From Caballeronia novacaledonica (lineage in GTDB: Bacteria; Pseudomonadota; Gammaproteobacteria; Burkholderiales; Burkholderiaceae), in NCBI RefSeq assembly GCF_900258035.1, contig NZ_OGTP01000001.1:1-64000 (forward strand): DNA of 64,000 bases, written 5' to 3'. The position numbers and the translations under genes are program-made. The notes beneath the pieces are model-generated. The model searched no databases. It was not told the origin of the DNA and saw only the letters and a list, made by a program, of their open reading frames with translations. Positions within the stretch are counted from its first letter, which is position 1, and each line of letters starts with the position of its first letter. Positions 24,771-34,514 of this stretch are shown piece by piece.

Positions 24771-26345
24771 TTAGAACAGCAGCGCGAACTGATCGGCGGC
24801 GATCGCGCGGGGCTTCTTCATCGCGCGTTTCGTCGGGTGTGTCGCGCTGACGGCAAACGCCGGCGCATCCTGTACGACGAGTTGAAACGCAGGGCGCGCA
24901 TCGCACGCGATCCAGTCGAGTTGTCCCGACGCGAGACGTTTCGCGATCAGGCTGTACACGTCGGCATCGAAAGGTCGCAGACCGGGCGCGTCGGCGAGCA
25001 GCGGAGCGATGTCCGCGCGCGTCGCGCAGGTGCCGATATGGCACCATCGATCGATCACGTGCCATGCCTCGACGCCGGTTTGTTCGTCGCGTTCGGCGAT
25101 GGCGATCGGCCCTTCATGCGGCCATTTCACGAGGCGCGCGGTGTCGAGCGCGGCAAGCGCGCGCGCCGCGTGATCCGCGAACGTTTCGATTCCCGCACAT
25201 GAGCCGAGACAGCGTTTCACCTGATAGCCGAAGCAGCCGCGCCCGCGCGACAGCGGCGCTTTTTCGAGTCCGAGCGTCGCGTGACAGAGCGTGTGTTCAT
25301 CGGCGAGATGGCGCATGAACGCATGCGCCTTCGCCCGCGATGCGAACACGCCGAAGAGATGATCCTCGCGCGACAGATCGCGCCGGTTCGCCTTCACGAG
25401 CGCCGGCGCGCTCGCGCCCGGCAGCCACTGCCACGCGCACGTCCCCGAAGCGCCTTTCAGCAGGCGATTGTGCGTCGGCTTCAGTGCCTTCACGAGCTTC
25501 GCTTCGAGCAACAGCGCGCCGAGTTCTCCGACCGTCTCCCGGCATTCGATGCGGCGGATGGCCTGCGAGATCGACAAGTCCTTCTGAAGCCTGTGATCGC
25601 CCGAGAAATGGGCCGCGACGCGCTGTTTCAGGTTGATGCTCTTGCCGACATAGAGCGGCACGTCATCGTCGCCGTGAAAGAGATAGACGCCGGGCGTCGA
25701 TGGCAGCGCGTCGAGCGCGCCTTCGGGCAGCGCGGCGGGCAGGCTCGCGCGCCGGACCAGCGTTTTGATGGCGGCATCGACGAGATCCTGCGAATAGAGC
25801 GCGTGAATCTTCTGCCAGAACTGCCACAAGAGATCGGCATCGGCGAGTGCGCGATGGCGTCCTTCGGGCGCGAGATTCAGCCGCGCGATGAGCGCGTCGA
25901 GACCATGCCGCTCGACCGACGGAAAAAGCGCACGCGATAGCCTCACCGTACACAGCGTATCGGCGCGAAACGCGATGCCCGCGCGCCGGAATTCGTTCTT
26001 GAGAAAGCCGTAGTCGAAGCGCGCGTTGTGCGCGACGAAGAGCTTGCCATGCAGACGCTCGGCGAGCGCGGGCGCGAGCGATTCGAAGCTCGGCTGGCCG
26101 CGCAGCATCGAATCTTCGATGCCGGTCAGGCGCGAGATGAACGGCGGCACCGGCACGCCCGGATCGACGAGCACGCTCCAGCGCTCGATGCCCGCCGTGC
26201 TCGCCTCGACCACGCCGATTTCGGTGATGCGGTCTTCGGTTGCGTTCGAGCCCGTGGTTTCCAGATCGACGAACACGATCGGGCGCGCGAGTGCCGCGAG
26301 CAGGGCGTCGGCGAGGGAATCGGGTTCGTCGGACAGGTTGAGCAT
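24771..26345 (-). CDS. DnaQ-like 3'-5' exonuclease fused to a UvrC-type GIY-YIG (Cho-like) endonuclease
   Basis: The 524-residue protein joins two nuclease modules. The N-terminal DEDDh exonuclease (about residues 20-180) has FVDLETTGSNATEDRITEIG, HNARFDYGFLKNEF and HRALADADLL. The middle GIY-YIG domain (about 215-300) has STPGVYLFHGDDDVPLYVGK and INLKQRVAAHF, as in UvrC and Cho. The C-terminal region with Cys residues (RGCFGYQVKRCLGSC) matches Cho-type proteins. It probably incises damaged DNA as a UvrC-like accessory nuclease with an added proofreading-type exonuclease. The start is the ATG at 26345; a GTG at 26375 would add ten residues. It converges with the SDR gene and diverges from the Anbu gene. 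Confidence 0.87.
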   Translation of the reverse strand: MLNLSDEPDSLADALLAALARPIVFVDLETTGSNATEDRITEIGVVEASTAGIERWSVLVDPGVPVPPFISRLTGIEDSMLRGQPSFESLAPALAERLHGKLFVAHNARFDYGFLKNEFRRAGIAFRADTLCTVRLSRALFPSVERHGLDALIARLNLAPEGRHRALADADLLWQFWQKIHALYSQDLVDAAIKTLVRRASLPAALPEGALDALPSTPGVYLFHGDDDVPLYVGKSINLKQRVAAHFSGDHRLQKDLSISQAIRRIECRETVGELGALLLEAKLVKALKPTHNRLLKGASGTCAWQWLPGASAPALVKANRRDLSREDHLFGVFASRAKAHAFMRHLADEHTLCHATLGLEKAPLSRGRGCFGYQVKRCLGSCAGIETFADHAARALAALDTARLVKWPHEGPIAIAERDEQTGVEAWHVIDRWCHIGTCATRADIAPLLADAPGLRPFDADVYSLIAKRLASGQLDWIACDARPAFQLVVQDAPAFAVSATHPTKRAMKKPRAIAADQFALLF

Positions 26346-26439
26346 GAGCGGGAGTCTAGCGCGAAAAGGCGGCACAGCTCATCGGCTGTCGTTCGAAAGC
26401 GATCGTCGAACGTTGGATGCGACGCGCGGTCGCCCTCAG

Positions 26440-26445
26440 TACAAT
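26440..26445 (+). promoter_or_regulatory. Putative -10 element of the Anbu gene
   Basis: TACAAT lies 30 bases before the ATG of the Anbu-type peptidase gene. No good -35 hexamer is visible at the usual distance. It is offered as a weak candidate. Confidence 0.3.
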
Positions 26446-26475
26446 GTGGGTTTGTTCGCTTCAGGATTGATTGAC

Positions 26476-27342
26476 ATGACTTATTGCGTGGGCATGTGCG
26501 TGGACGAGGGACTCGTGTTCCTGTCCGACACGCGCACCAACGCCGGCGTGGACCACGTGAGCGCCGCGCGCAAGATGGCTGTTTTCGAGCAGCCCGGAGA
26601 GCGCGTGCTCGTTCTGCTCGCGGCCGGCAATCTCGCGCTGACACAGGCGGTCACGCATCTGCTCGCGGAGCCGGGCGATCCCGACGCGCCCGCGCTTTAC
26701 AGCGTCCCGACGATGGCGGAAGCGGCGCGCATCGTCGGCGACGCGGTGCGGGAAGTGCATCGCCGCGACGCAACGTCGCTCGCGGAATTCAGCGTCGACT
26801 TCAATTGCAGCTTCATTCTCGGCGGACAGATCTGCGGCCAGCCGCCGCGTCTTTTCATGATCTACGCGGCGGGCAATTTCATCGAATCGACGCGCGTGTC
26901 GCCTTATTTTCAGATCGGCGAATCGAAGTACGGCAAGCCGATCATCGATCGCGTCATCACGCCCGCGTCGCCGCTCGACGAAGCCGCGAAGTGCGCGCTC
27001 ATCTCAATGGATTCCACACTGCGCTCGAATTTGTCGGTCGGTCTGCCGCTCGATCTGCTCGTCTACGAAAAAGATTCGCTGCGCGTCACGCGCTTCGCCA
27101 CGCTCGACAACAACAGCGCCTACTACCAGATGATCAACAAGACCTGGGGCGAGCGTCTGAGGCAGCTTTTCGGCGAAATTCCGAACCCTTCCTGGACCGA
27201 ACTCGACAACGTTCCGCTGCGCCCGCGCGAAACGCGCAGCACGGTGCCGCGGCTCGTCATCGGCGATCTGCCGTGTCCGGGTGCGCCCGCGCAGACGCTC
27301 GCGGAAGACGTCGATCAGAAGGGCAATACGCCGCAACAGTAG
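26476..27342 (+). CDS. Anbu-type proteasome-like peptidase
   Basis: The 288-residue protein is a bacterial ancestral-beta-subunit (Anbu) homologue of proteasome subunits. It starts MTYCVGMCVDEGLVFLSDTRTN, so removal of Met exposes an N-terminal Thr nucleophile. Asp18 and Lys33 (Met-numbering) fit the proteasomal Thr1/Asp17/Lys33 triad pattern. The C-terminal tail beyond about residue 250 is Pro-rich and polar. Anbu forms open ring-like oligomers whose substrate is unknown. Usual genomic partners (a transglutaminase-like protein, an alpha-E domain protein, a circularly permuted ATP-grasp protein) are absent here: the neighbours are a nuclease and a porin. A terminator follows. Confidence 0.9.
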   Translation: MTYCVGMCVDEGLVFLSDTRTNAGVDHVSAARKMAVFEQPGERVLVLLAAGNLALTQAVTHLLAEPGDPDAPALYSVPTMAEAARIVGDAVREVHRRDATSLAEFSVDFNCSFILGGQICGQPPRLFMIYAAGNFIESTRVSPYFQIGESKYGKPIIDRVITPASPLDEAAKCALISMDSTLRSNLSVGLPLDLLVYEKDSLRVTRFATLDNNSAYYQMINKTWGERLRQLFGEIPNPSWTELDNVPLRPRETRSTVPRLVIGDLPCPGAPAQTLAEDVDQKGNTPQQ

Positions 27343-27354
27343 ACGCCAATAAAA

Positions 27355-27382
27355 AACAGCCATCGGAAAACCGATGGCTGTT
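27355..27382. terminator. Terminator between the Anbu and porin genes
   Basis: AACAGCCATCGG pairs perfectly with CCGATGGCTGTT around an AAAA loop; A6 precedes it. It lies between two convergent genes and probably serves both directions. Confidence 0.85.
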
Positions 27383-27439
27383 CGAGGGTACCGCGATCCT
27401 CCCGACGCAGCACTTGCGTGCCGCGCCAGTCGGTTGTTC

Positions 27440-28609
27440 TTAGAACTTGTGGCGCAGACCGATGATCACCAGTTCCTGGTGGCTGCGGCCGCTGTCGAAG
27501 CCGAAGTCGCTGATCGAAGCCGTTGCATCGACCTTCGATTGCGAACCGTCCGCGTTGGTCACGCGCTGCGAGCCGCTTGCGTGCTGATACGCGCCGACAG
27601 CGTAGACATCCGTACGCTTGGACAGCGAGTAGTCGGCGCCCAGGCTGACCTGGTGGTAGTTCGCCGAAGTGTCGCCGCTGGCGTGCGTGTACGTGTAGCC
27701 CAGGCCGAGCAGGGTCGCCGGCGTCAGCTGGAAGTTCACGTAACCGTTGCCGACCTGATACTTCTCTTGCTCGCCGAACGACGAGAAACCGTCCGGCTTG
27801 TATTGCGCGAAGCTATACGATGCGCCGACCGTGAACGGGCCGAACACGTACTGGCCTGCGCCGCGTGCGATGCCGACCGCCTTCGACGACGCGTAGCCGC
27901 CGTTGATGATCGAGTTGAACAGCGAATCCGACGACGGGCTGTTCCACGTGATCACCGAGCGATTCGCCGACGGCTGGTTCACGTACAAGTAGCTGGCCGC
28001 GATGGAGAACGGACCGTTGCCGTACGTCGCTGCGCCGCCCCAGGTCTGACCTTGGCCGGTCGTGCCCGCCAGGTTGCTGAAGCCGTAGATGCCTTCGAAC
28101 TGGAAGCCCGAGAACACCGGCGAAACGTACTTGACGGCGTTGCTCACGCGCAGGCTGTTGTCGTAGTTGTCGACGTCGCCCGGCGTTGCGAATGCCGCGC
28201 CCCAGTAGTTGTCGCCCGTGAGGCCCTGAACCATGTCGACGGACGGGTCATATTGACGACCCAACGTGACCGTACCCCACTGGTTGCCGCTCAAACCGAC
28301 GAACGCTTGACGACCGAATTGGCGGCCGCCCTGGTTCAGACGGCCGGTGCCCGGATCGAAACCGTTTTCCAACTGGAAGATTGCCTTCAGGCCGCCGCCC
28401 AGGTCTTCCTGACCCTTCAAGCCCCAACGCGGGCCGGAGAGCGTGCCGTTGATCATGCCGAAAAGGTGATCGCCGTCGGCGTTAGCATGGCTCACATAGC
28501 CGAGACCGGTATCGATCACGCCATACAGCGTAACGCTCGTTTGTGCTTGCGCCGCGCCTGCTGCGCCGAGCAGCGCCAGCGAGAGGGACGTCAGTGCGAT
28601 TCGTTTCAT
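27440..28609 (-). CDS. Gram-negative porin, Burkholderia general-porin family
   Basis: The 389-residue precursor starts MKRIALTSLSLALLGAAGAA with a signal peptidase I site after AQA. It continues with QTSVTLYGVIDTGLGYVSHA, then RWGLKGQEDLGGGLKAIFQLENGFD, and ends with the outer-membrane C-terminal Phe (IIGLRHKF). This is the standard 16-strand trimeric porin (Porin_4 type) of Burkholderiales, forming a diffusion channel in the outer membrane. Codon choice looks more biased toward preferred codons than the neighbours, as expected for an abundant protein. GGAGAATTCG in front of the ATG at 28609 is the ribosome binding site. It is monocistronic, with a long leader. Confidence 0.94.
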   Translation of the reverse strand: MKRIALTSLSLALLGAAGAAQAQTSVTLYGVIDTGLGYVSHANADGDHLFGMINGTLSGPRWGLKGQEDLGGGLKAIFQLENGFDPGTGRLNQGGRQFGRQAFVGLSGNQWGTVTLGRQYDPSVDMVQGLTGDNYWGAAFATPGDVDNYDNSLRVSNAVKYVSPVFSGFQFEGIYGFSNLAGTTGQGQTWGGAATYGNGPFSIAASYLYVNQPSANRSVITWNSPSSDSLFNSIINGGYASSKAVGIARGAGQYVFGPFTVGASYSFAQYKPDGFSSFGEQEKYQVGNGYVNFQLTPATLLGLGYTYTHASGDTSANYHQVSLGADYSLSKRTDVYAVGAYQHASGSQRVTNADGSQSKVDATASISDFGFDSGRSHQELVIIGLRHKF

Positions 28610-28939
28610 CGAATTCTCCACGCGAATGATTAAAATCGTTGTTGCCGGCGCAGAGAATAACGCAACGTTTCGTAACTTAAGAAACGAAAAAATATTGACT
28701 GTCTCGAAAAACACACACTCGGATGTCAAGCCCGCCTGTAAAGGGTCTCCGGCGGTCTAAAGGACGAATTTTGGGAGACAGGCGTGTCTTGAAAAAGTTC
28801 CGCGTGCAATCAGGCATTCGAATCGGCGATTTTTAGCGCGGATATTCGATTACGCCCGATTCAAATAACAAAACGCTTTCTCGACGCCTGATTTTTCGGA
28901 TTCGATGGACAGCCGGGTTGTGTCGCGCGAAGCCGGTTT
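28610..28939 (-). promoter_or_regulatory. Porin upstream region, 330 bases without a gene
   Basis: This A/T-richer interval contains the porin leader and promoter. On the minus strand a consensus TTGACA lies at 28729-28724, but the best -10-like hexamers are at unusual distance (TCAATA with 25-bp spacing), so I do not fix the promoter. An inverted repeat CGTTTC-N9-GAAACG at 28666-28686, with GTTTCGTAACTTAAGAAAC between, could bind a porin regulator. No coding frame is convincing here. Confidence 0.45.
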
Positions 28940-30265
28940 TCAGAAGTTCGAATCGTGTTGTCGAGCGGCATCGCGCCGGGACAAAAGCGCGACCGCCATG
29001 CCCGCGCCCGCCGCGAAGAGCACGGCGCGCCACGGATGCCGCCGCACCACCGCGTTGGCGTGCGACGCCTTGCGGCCGGCGCCGACCATCGCGAGCGCGG
29101 TGACACGCGTCGCGGTCGATTCCGCGCGCGCCAGCTTGCGCGACAACTCCAGCGCCCGCGCCACCGCCGACACCTTTTTGCGCGCCTGTCCCGTCAGTTG
29201 TTGTGCATGCTGTGCGCGCGCGCCGATCGCGCGTCGCGTGCTCGCCGGCGTGACCGGCGCAGCGGGCGCAACCGGCGCAACCGCCGAAACGCTCGCGGCC
29301 ACCGGCGCGTCGGTGCGCGTCGAGGCGGCGAGCAGCGAGCCGATCTTCGCGCGGCTTCCCGGCGGCACGCGACCATTGTCTTGTTGTCCCCACGCGCCGC
29401 GTGGATCATGCAAACGCGCGCGCGCCGCCGAAAACTCCGCCGCGAGCAGCAGCACGGCGGCCGAGAAGTAGAGCCACATGAGCAGCACCGCGAGCGAACC
29501 CGCCGCGCCGAAAGCGCTCGCGGTGCCCGCGTGCGTCAGATACACCGCGAACAGCTTCTTGCCCGCCGAGAACAGCAGCGCGGCGACAAGCCCGCCGACG
29601 AGCGCATCGCGCCACTCCACCGGAGCGTCGGGCAAGAACTTCAGCAGCGCGCCGAACGCGACCGTGAGAATCGCCAGTCCGACGGCAAGCTGCACGACAT
29701 CCCCGACGATCACGAACGGCGAATTCGCCCACAGCCACATGCCGACCGCCTGAATCGCGGTGTCGAGCACGAGCGAGACGATCAGCAGAAACGCGACGCC
29801 CAGCACGAGCCCGAACGAGACGAGCCGCACGCGCACCATCGCCATGACGCTCGAGCGCTGCTCGCCGCTCATTGGCCAGACGATATTGAGCGCCGTATTG
29901 AGCGATGAAAACGTCGCCGACGCGCCGATCGCCAGCAGCGCGAACGAAATGATCGCCGCGATGCCCGTCCCTCCGCTGCGATGCGCGTTCTCGACGATGC
30001 TCTGCACGCCCGAGGCCGCCTGATTGCCGATGAGTCCGTTCACCTGATGAAAGAGCTGACCACGCGCGGCTTCCGGCCCGAAGACCCAGCCGGCGACGGC
30101 GATCACCATGACGAGCGTCGGCGCGAGCGAGAACGCCGAGTAGAAGGCGATGCTCGCGGCCATCGCGGCGCAGCGGTTTTCCGAGAACTGCTTGAGCGCG
30201 CCGAGCACCCAGGACGCGTCCTTCTTCACGACCGCTTCGATCTTCTGCGTGGACACGGAACTCAT
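28940..30265 (-). CDS. YihY/BrkB-family membrane protein with C-terminal DUF883-like tail
   Basis: The 441-residue protein has an N-terminal YihY/UPF0761 domain with about six membrane helices (MAASIAFYSAFSLAPTLVMV; GTASAFGAAGSLAVLLMWLY). A long Ala/Pro/Val-rich linker (about residues 300-340) follows, then a helical tail and a final segment RRHPWRAVLFAAGAGMAVAL plus LLSRRD. That last element closely resembles the end of ElaB/YqjD (DUF883) ribosome- or membrane-associated proteins. YihY proteins are poorly characterised inner-membrane proteins. The additional tail is unusual. It is divergent from the formate dehydrogenase operon. Confidence 0.85.
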   Translation of the reverse strand: MSSVSTQKIEAVVKKDASWVLGALKQFSENRCAAMAASIAFYSAFSLAPTLVMVIAVAGWVFGPEAARGQLFHQVNGLIGNQAASGVQSIVENAHRSGGTGIAAIISFALLAIGASATFSSLNTALNIVWPMSGEQRSSVMAMVRVRLVSFGLVLGVAFLLIVSLVLDTAIQAVGMWLWANSPFVIVGDVVQLAVGLAILTVAFGALLKFLPDAPVEWRDALVGGLVAALLFSAGKKLFAVYLTHAGTASAFGAAGSLAVLLMWLYFSAAVLLLAAEFSAARARLHDPRGAWGQQDNGRVPPGSRAKIGSLLAASTRTDAPVAASVSAVAPVAPAAPVTPASTRRAIGARAQHAQQLTGQARKKVSAVARALELSRKLARAESTATRVTALAMVGAGRKASHANAVVRRHPWRAVLFAAGAGMAVALLSRRDAARQHDSNF

Positions 30266-30490
30266 GACGACCTCTCGATTCGATGATGGAGCGCGGATGC
30301 CCGGCGACGTTCATCCGGTCGAGCACGTTCCATTCCAGAACATGCCGGTTCAGGCGCGCGACTTGCTGAAGGAGCGACGCTCGCGCGGCGCAAGGCGGCA
30401 TTGGTGCAAACACCGTGTCAACCTGTCTGCGCGATGTAATCGGGCACCATATACTCTAGAAACCCACTTTACGACGCGCCGAGGGCAATC
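30266..30490 (+). promoter_or_regulatory. Intergenic promoter region between yihY-like gene and fdnG
   Basis: The 225-base interval between two divergent genes must hold both promoters. For the formate dehydrogenase operon a TATACT -10-like hexamer lies near 30450 (CACCATATACTCTAG). No clear -35, sigma-54 or FNR-type site was found. GAGGGC at about 30481-30486 is a plausible ribosome binding site for the ATG at 30491. Confidence 0.4.
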
Positions 30491-33400
30491 ATGCTCCAGA
30501 TGTCACGGCGACAGTTCCTCAAGGTCTCTGCAAGCACGCTGGCCGGTTCGAGCCTGGTGGCAATGGGCTTCTCTCCGGCACCCGCGCTCGCCGAAGTCCG
30601 GCAATACAAACTGTCGCGCACCACGGAAACGCGCAATACCTGCCCGTACTGTTCAGTCGGGTGCGGCATCCTGATGTACGGCCTCGGCGACAACGCCAAG
30701 AACGCCAAGGCGAGCATCATCCATATCGAAGGCGATCCGGATCATCCGGTCAATCGCGGCACGCTCTGCCCGAAAGGCGCCTCGCTCATCGACTTCATTC
30801 ATAGCCCGAGCCGGCTGCTGTATCCCGAGCATCGCGCGCCGGGATCGAGCGAGTGGAAACGCATGTCGTGGGAAGAGGCGCTCGACCGCATCGCCGTGCT
30901 GCTGAAGGAAGATCGCGACGCGAACTTCGTCGAGACCACGCCCGACGGCAAGAAGGTCAACCGCTGGCTGACCTCGGGTTTTCTGGCGGCGTCGGCGGGC
31001 AGCAACGAGGTCGGCTATCTGACGCACAAGACCGTGCGCAGCTGGGGGATGCTCGGATTCGACAACCAGGCGCGTGTCTGACATGGCCCGACGGTGGCAG
31101 GTCTTGCCCCGACGTTCGGCCGTGGAGCGATGACGAACCATTGGGTCGACATCAAGAACACGGACCTGATTCTCGTGATGGGCGGCAACGCGGCCGAGGC
31201 GCATCCGTGCGGCTTCAAGTGGGTGACCGAGGCGAAGGCGCATCGGCGTGCGCGGCTCATCGTCGTCGATCCGCGCTTCACGCGGACCGCATCGGTCGCG
31301 GATTTCTACGCGCCGATCCGCACCGGCACGGACATCGCGTTTCTGGGCGGCGTCATCAACTATTTGCTCACGAACGACAAGATCCAGCACGAGTACGTGA
31401 AGAATTACACGGACATGTCGTTCATCGTGCGCGAAGACTTCTCGTTCAAGGACGGCTTGTTCTCGGGCTACGACGCGGAACATCGCAAGTACGACAAATC
31501 GAGCTGGGACTACGAACGCGGCGACGACGGTTACGTGAAAACCGATCCGACGCTGCAGCATCCGCGCTGCGTCTACAACCTGCTCAAGCAGCACTACGCC
31601 GCCTACACGCCCGAGATGGTGACGAAAGTCTGCGGCACGCCGACCGACAAGTTCCTCAAGGTCTGCGAGATGCTCGCGACGACCGCCGCGCCGAATCGCG
31701 CCGGGACGATTCTCTATGCGCTCGGCTGGACGCATCATTCGGTCGGCGCGCAGATGATCCGCACGGGCGCGATGGTGCAGCTTCTGCTCGGCAACATCGG
31801 TATCGCGGGCGGCGGCATGAATGCGCTGCGCGGGCATTCGAACATTCAAGGTCTGACGGACCTCGGCCTGATGTCGAACCTGCTGCCCGGCTACATGACC
31901 CTGCCGATGGAAGGCGAACAGGACTACGAGGAGTTCATCAAGAAGCGCGCGGCGCAGCCGTTGCGGCCGAATCAGTTGAGCTACTGGAAGAACTATCGCG
32001 CGTTCCATGTGAGCTTCATGAAATCGTGGTGGGGCGACAACGCGACGGCCGACAACAACTTCGGCTACGACATGCTGCCGAAGCTCGACAAGTCCTACGA
32101 CATGCTGCAGGTCTTCGAGCTGATGGCCGCGGGCAAGATGAACGGCTATATCTGCCAAGGTTTCAATCCGCTCGCCGCCGCGCCCAACAAGGCGAAGATC
32201 GGGCTGGGCCTGTCGAAGCTGAAGTGGCTCGTCGTCATGGACCCGCTCGCGACGGAAACGTCGGAGTTCTGGAAGAATCACGGCGACTTCAACGATGTCG
32301 ATTCGTCGAAAATCCAGACCGAAGTCTTCCGCCTGCCGACGAGCTGTTTCGCGGAAGAGCGCGGCTCGCTCGTGAGTTCGTCGCGCGTTCTGCAATGGCA
32401 CTGGCAGGGCACGACGCCGCCCGGCGAGGCGCGTAGCGATCTGGAGATCATGTCGGGCCTGTGGCTGCGCATGCGAAAGGCTTATCAGGAAAAGGGCGGC
32501 AAATATCCCGATCCGATCCTGAAGATGACGTGGCCGTATGCGGACCCGGCGAGCCCGACGCCCGAAGAGATCGCGATGGAGTACAACGGCCGCGCGCTCG
32601 CCGACGTCACCGATCCCGCCGACAAGACCAAGGTGCTCGCGAAGCAGGGCGAGCAGCTCGCGAGCTTCGCGCAACTGCGCGACGACGGCTCGACCGCGAG
32701 CGGATGCTGGATTTTCTGCGGCGCGTGGACGCAGGCGGGCAACCAGATGGGCCGTCGCGACAACTCGGACCCGACGGGCATCGGCCAGACGCTCGGCTGG
32801 GCGTGGGCGTGGCCGGCGAACCGGCGCGTCCTGTACAACCGCGCATCGTGCGACGTGAACGGCAAGCCGTTCGATCCGTCGAGAAAACTCGTCGCATGGA
32901 ACGGACGCGCGTGGACGGGCCCGGACATCCCCGACTTCAAGGCCGACGAGCCGCCGGACAAGGGCATGAGCCCCTTCATCATGAACCCGGAGGGCGTCGC
33001 GCGTTTCTTCGCACGCGACGGCATGAACGAAGGGCCGTTCCCCGCGCATTACGAGCCGTTCGAAACGCCGCTCGGCTACAACCCGTTCTTCCCGGACAAC
33101 AAGGCCGTGACGAGCAATCCGGCCGCGCGCGTGTTCGCCGACGATCGCGCCGCGTTCGGCACCGCCGACAAGTTCCCGAACACCGCGACGACCTATCGCC
33201 TCACCGAGCACTTCCACTACTGGACCAAGCACGCGCGCCTGAACGCGATCGTGCAGCCGCAACAGTTCGTGGAGATCGGCGAGGAGCATGCGAAGGAAGT
33301 GGGCGTCGTCGCGGGGGATCGGGTGAAGGTGTCGAGCAATCGCGGGCATATCGTCGCGGTGGCGCTCGTCACCAAACGCATCAAGCCGTTGACCGTGGAG

Positions 33401-33559
33401 GGCAAGAAAGTGCACACCGTCGGCCTGCCGCTGCACTGGGGCTTCAAGGGCCTCGCGCAGCCGGGCTATCTCGTCAACACACTCACGCCTTCCGTGGGCG
33501 ACGGAAACTCGCAGACGCCCGAGTTCAAGTCGTTCCTCGTGAAGGTCGAGAAGGCATAA
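30491..33559 (+). CDS. fdnG: Selenocysteine-containing formate dehydrogenase, major (alpha) subunit; UGA at 31079-31081 read as Sec
   Basis: The frame is continuous except for one TGA at codon 197; the context [21 protein letters not shown] is the FdnG/FdoG active-site sequence with Sec at the Mo/W ligand position. With read-through the product has 1022 residues, the normal length of respiratory FdnG-type subunits. It carries a twin-arginine signal (SRRQFLK near residue 5), a 4Fe-4S site (Cys51, 54, 58, 93) and bis-MGD domains. It oxidises formate to CO2 in the periplasm and passes electrons to FdnH and FdnI and then to quinone. A SECIS element directly follows the TGA, and selA, selB and selC lie downstream. 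An annotation pipeline would split it at 31081 into two proteins. Confidence 0.96.
31079..31110 (+). promoter_or_regulatory. Bacterial SECIS element with the Sec UGA codon of fdnG
   Basis: TGA (31079-31081) is followed, after 11 bases, by a hairpin. GG (31093-31094) pairs with CC (31109-31110), U31095 is bulged, and GGCA (31096-31099) pairs with UGCC (31105-31108), closing a GGUCU loop. A bulged U and a GGUCU loop are the SelB recognition features of E. coli fdhF/fdnG SECIS elements. It sits inside the coding sequence, as in all bacteria. Confidence 0.93.
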
Positions 33560-33569
33560 GGGGGACGAG

Positions 33570-34514
33570 ATGGCTCTGCAATCGCTCGATATCAAACGTC
33601 TCTCGGCGACGACCGTGCCGGAGACGCAGATACGCGCGCCGGTGACGGGCGCGGTGGCGAAACTCATCGACGTGTCGAAGTGCATCGGCTGCAAGGCGTG
33701 TCAGACGGCCTGCATGGAGTGGAACGATCTGCGCGACGACATCGGTCACACGACCGGCGTCTACGACAATCCGCGCGACCTCACGGAGCATTCGTGGACG
33801 GTGATGCGCTTCACCGAATACGAGAATCCGAAGGGCGACCTCGAATGGCTGATCCGCAAGGACGGCTGCATGCATTGCGAGGATCCGGGATGTCTGAAGG
33901 CGTGTCCGTCGCCGGGCGCGATCGTGCAGTACACGAACGGCATCGTGGATTTTCACGAGGAGAACTGCATCGGTTGCGGCTATTGCATCACCGGATGTCC
34001 GTTCAACATTCCGCGGCTCTCGAAGGAAGATCATCGCGTGTACAAGTGCACGCTCTGCTCGGATCGCGTCGCGGTCGGACAGGAGCCCGCGTGCGTGAAG
34101 ACGTGCCCGACCGGCGCGATCATGTTCGGCACGAAAGTGGACATGATCGCGCAGGCCGAAGAGCGCGTGGAAGATCTGAAAGAGCGCGGTTTCGAGCATG
34201 CCGGTCTCTACAATCCGGCGGGCGTGGGCGGCACGCACGTGATGTACGTGCTGCATCACGCGGATCAGCCGGAGCTGTATCACGGGCTCGCGAGAGACCC
34301 GCACATCAGCCCGCTCGTGTCGATCTGGAAGGGCGTGACGAAGCCGCTCGCGATGGTGGGCATCGCGCTGGCGGCGATCGCGGGATTCTTCCATTACACG
34401 CGCATCGGCCCGAACGAAGTCAGCGAGGAAGACGAACTCGAAGCGCACCGCGAAGCGGAAGAGGTGCGGCGCAGCCGGGAAGGCGGACAGGAGCGGACAG
34501 ATGAAACACGATAG
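33570..34514 (+). CDS. fdnH: Formate dehydrogenase iron-sulfur (beta) subunit
   Basis: The 314-residue subunit carries four 4Fe-4S clusters in ferredoxin-like motifs: [41 protein letters not shown] and [23 protein letters not shown]-terminal membrane helix ([19 protein letters not shown]) anchors it. It conducts electrons from FdnG to the haem subunit FdnI. It starts 10 bp behind fdnG and overlaps fdnI by 14 bases. Its C-terminal tail is highly charged, with several Glu and Arg. Confidence 0.95.
   Translation: MALQSLDIKRLSATTVPETQIRAPVTGAVAKLIDVSKCIGCKACQTACMEWNDLRDDIGHTTGVYDNPRDLTEHSWTVMRFTEYENPKGDLEWLIRKDGCMHCEDPGCLKACPSPGAIVQYTNGIVDFHEENCIGCGYCITGCPFNIPRLSKEDHRVYKCTLCSDRVAVGQEPACVKTCPTGAIMFGTKVDMIAQAEERVEDLKERGFEHAGLYNPAGVGGTHVMYVLHHADQPELYHGLARDPHISPLVSIWKGVTKPLAMVGIALAAIAGFFHYTRIGPNEVSEEDELEAHREAEEVRRSREGGQERTDETR

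Noticed and set aside
31079..31081. In-frame TGA in the formate dehydrogenase gene as a nonsense mutation or sequencing error
   Set aside because: It falls exactly at the Sec position of FdnG homologues, is followed by a SECIS hairpin, and selA, selB and selC are downstream.
30653..33694. 1013-codon minus-strand frame opposite fdnG
   Set aside because: Very long, but composition is typical of antisense shadow (Arg/His/Glu), and the plus strand carries an undoubted gene.
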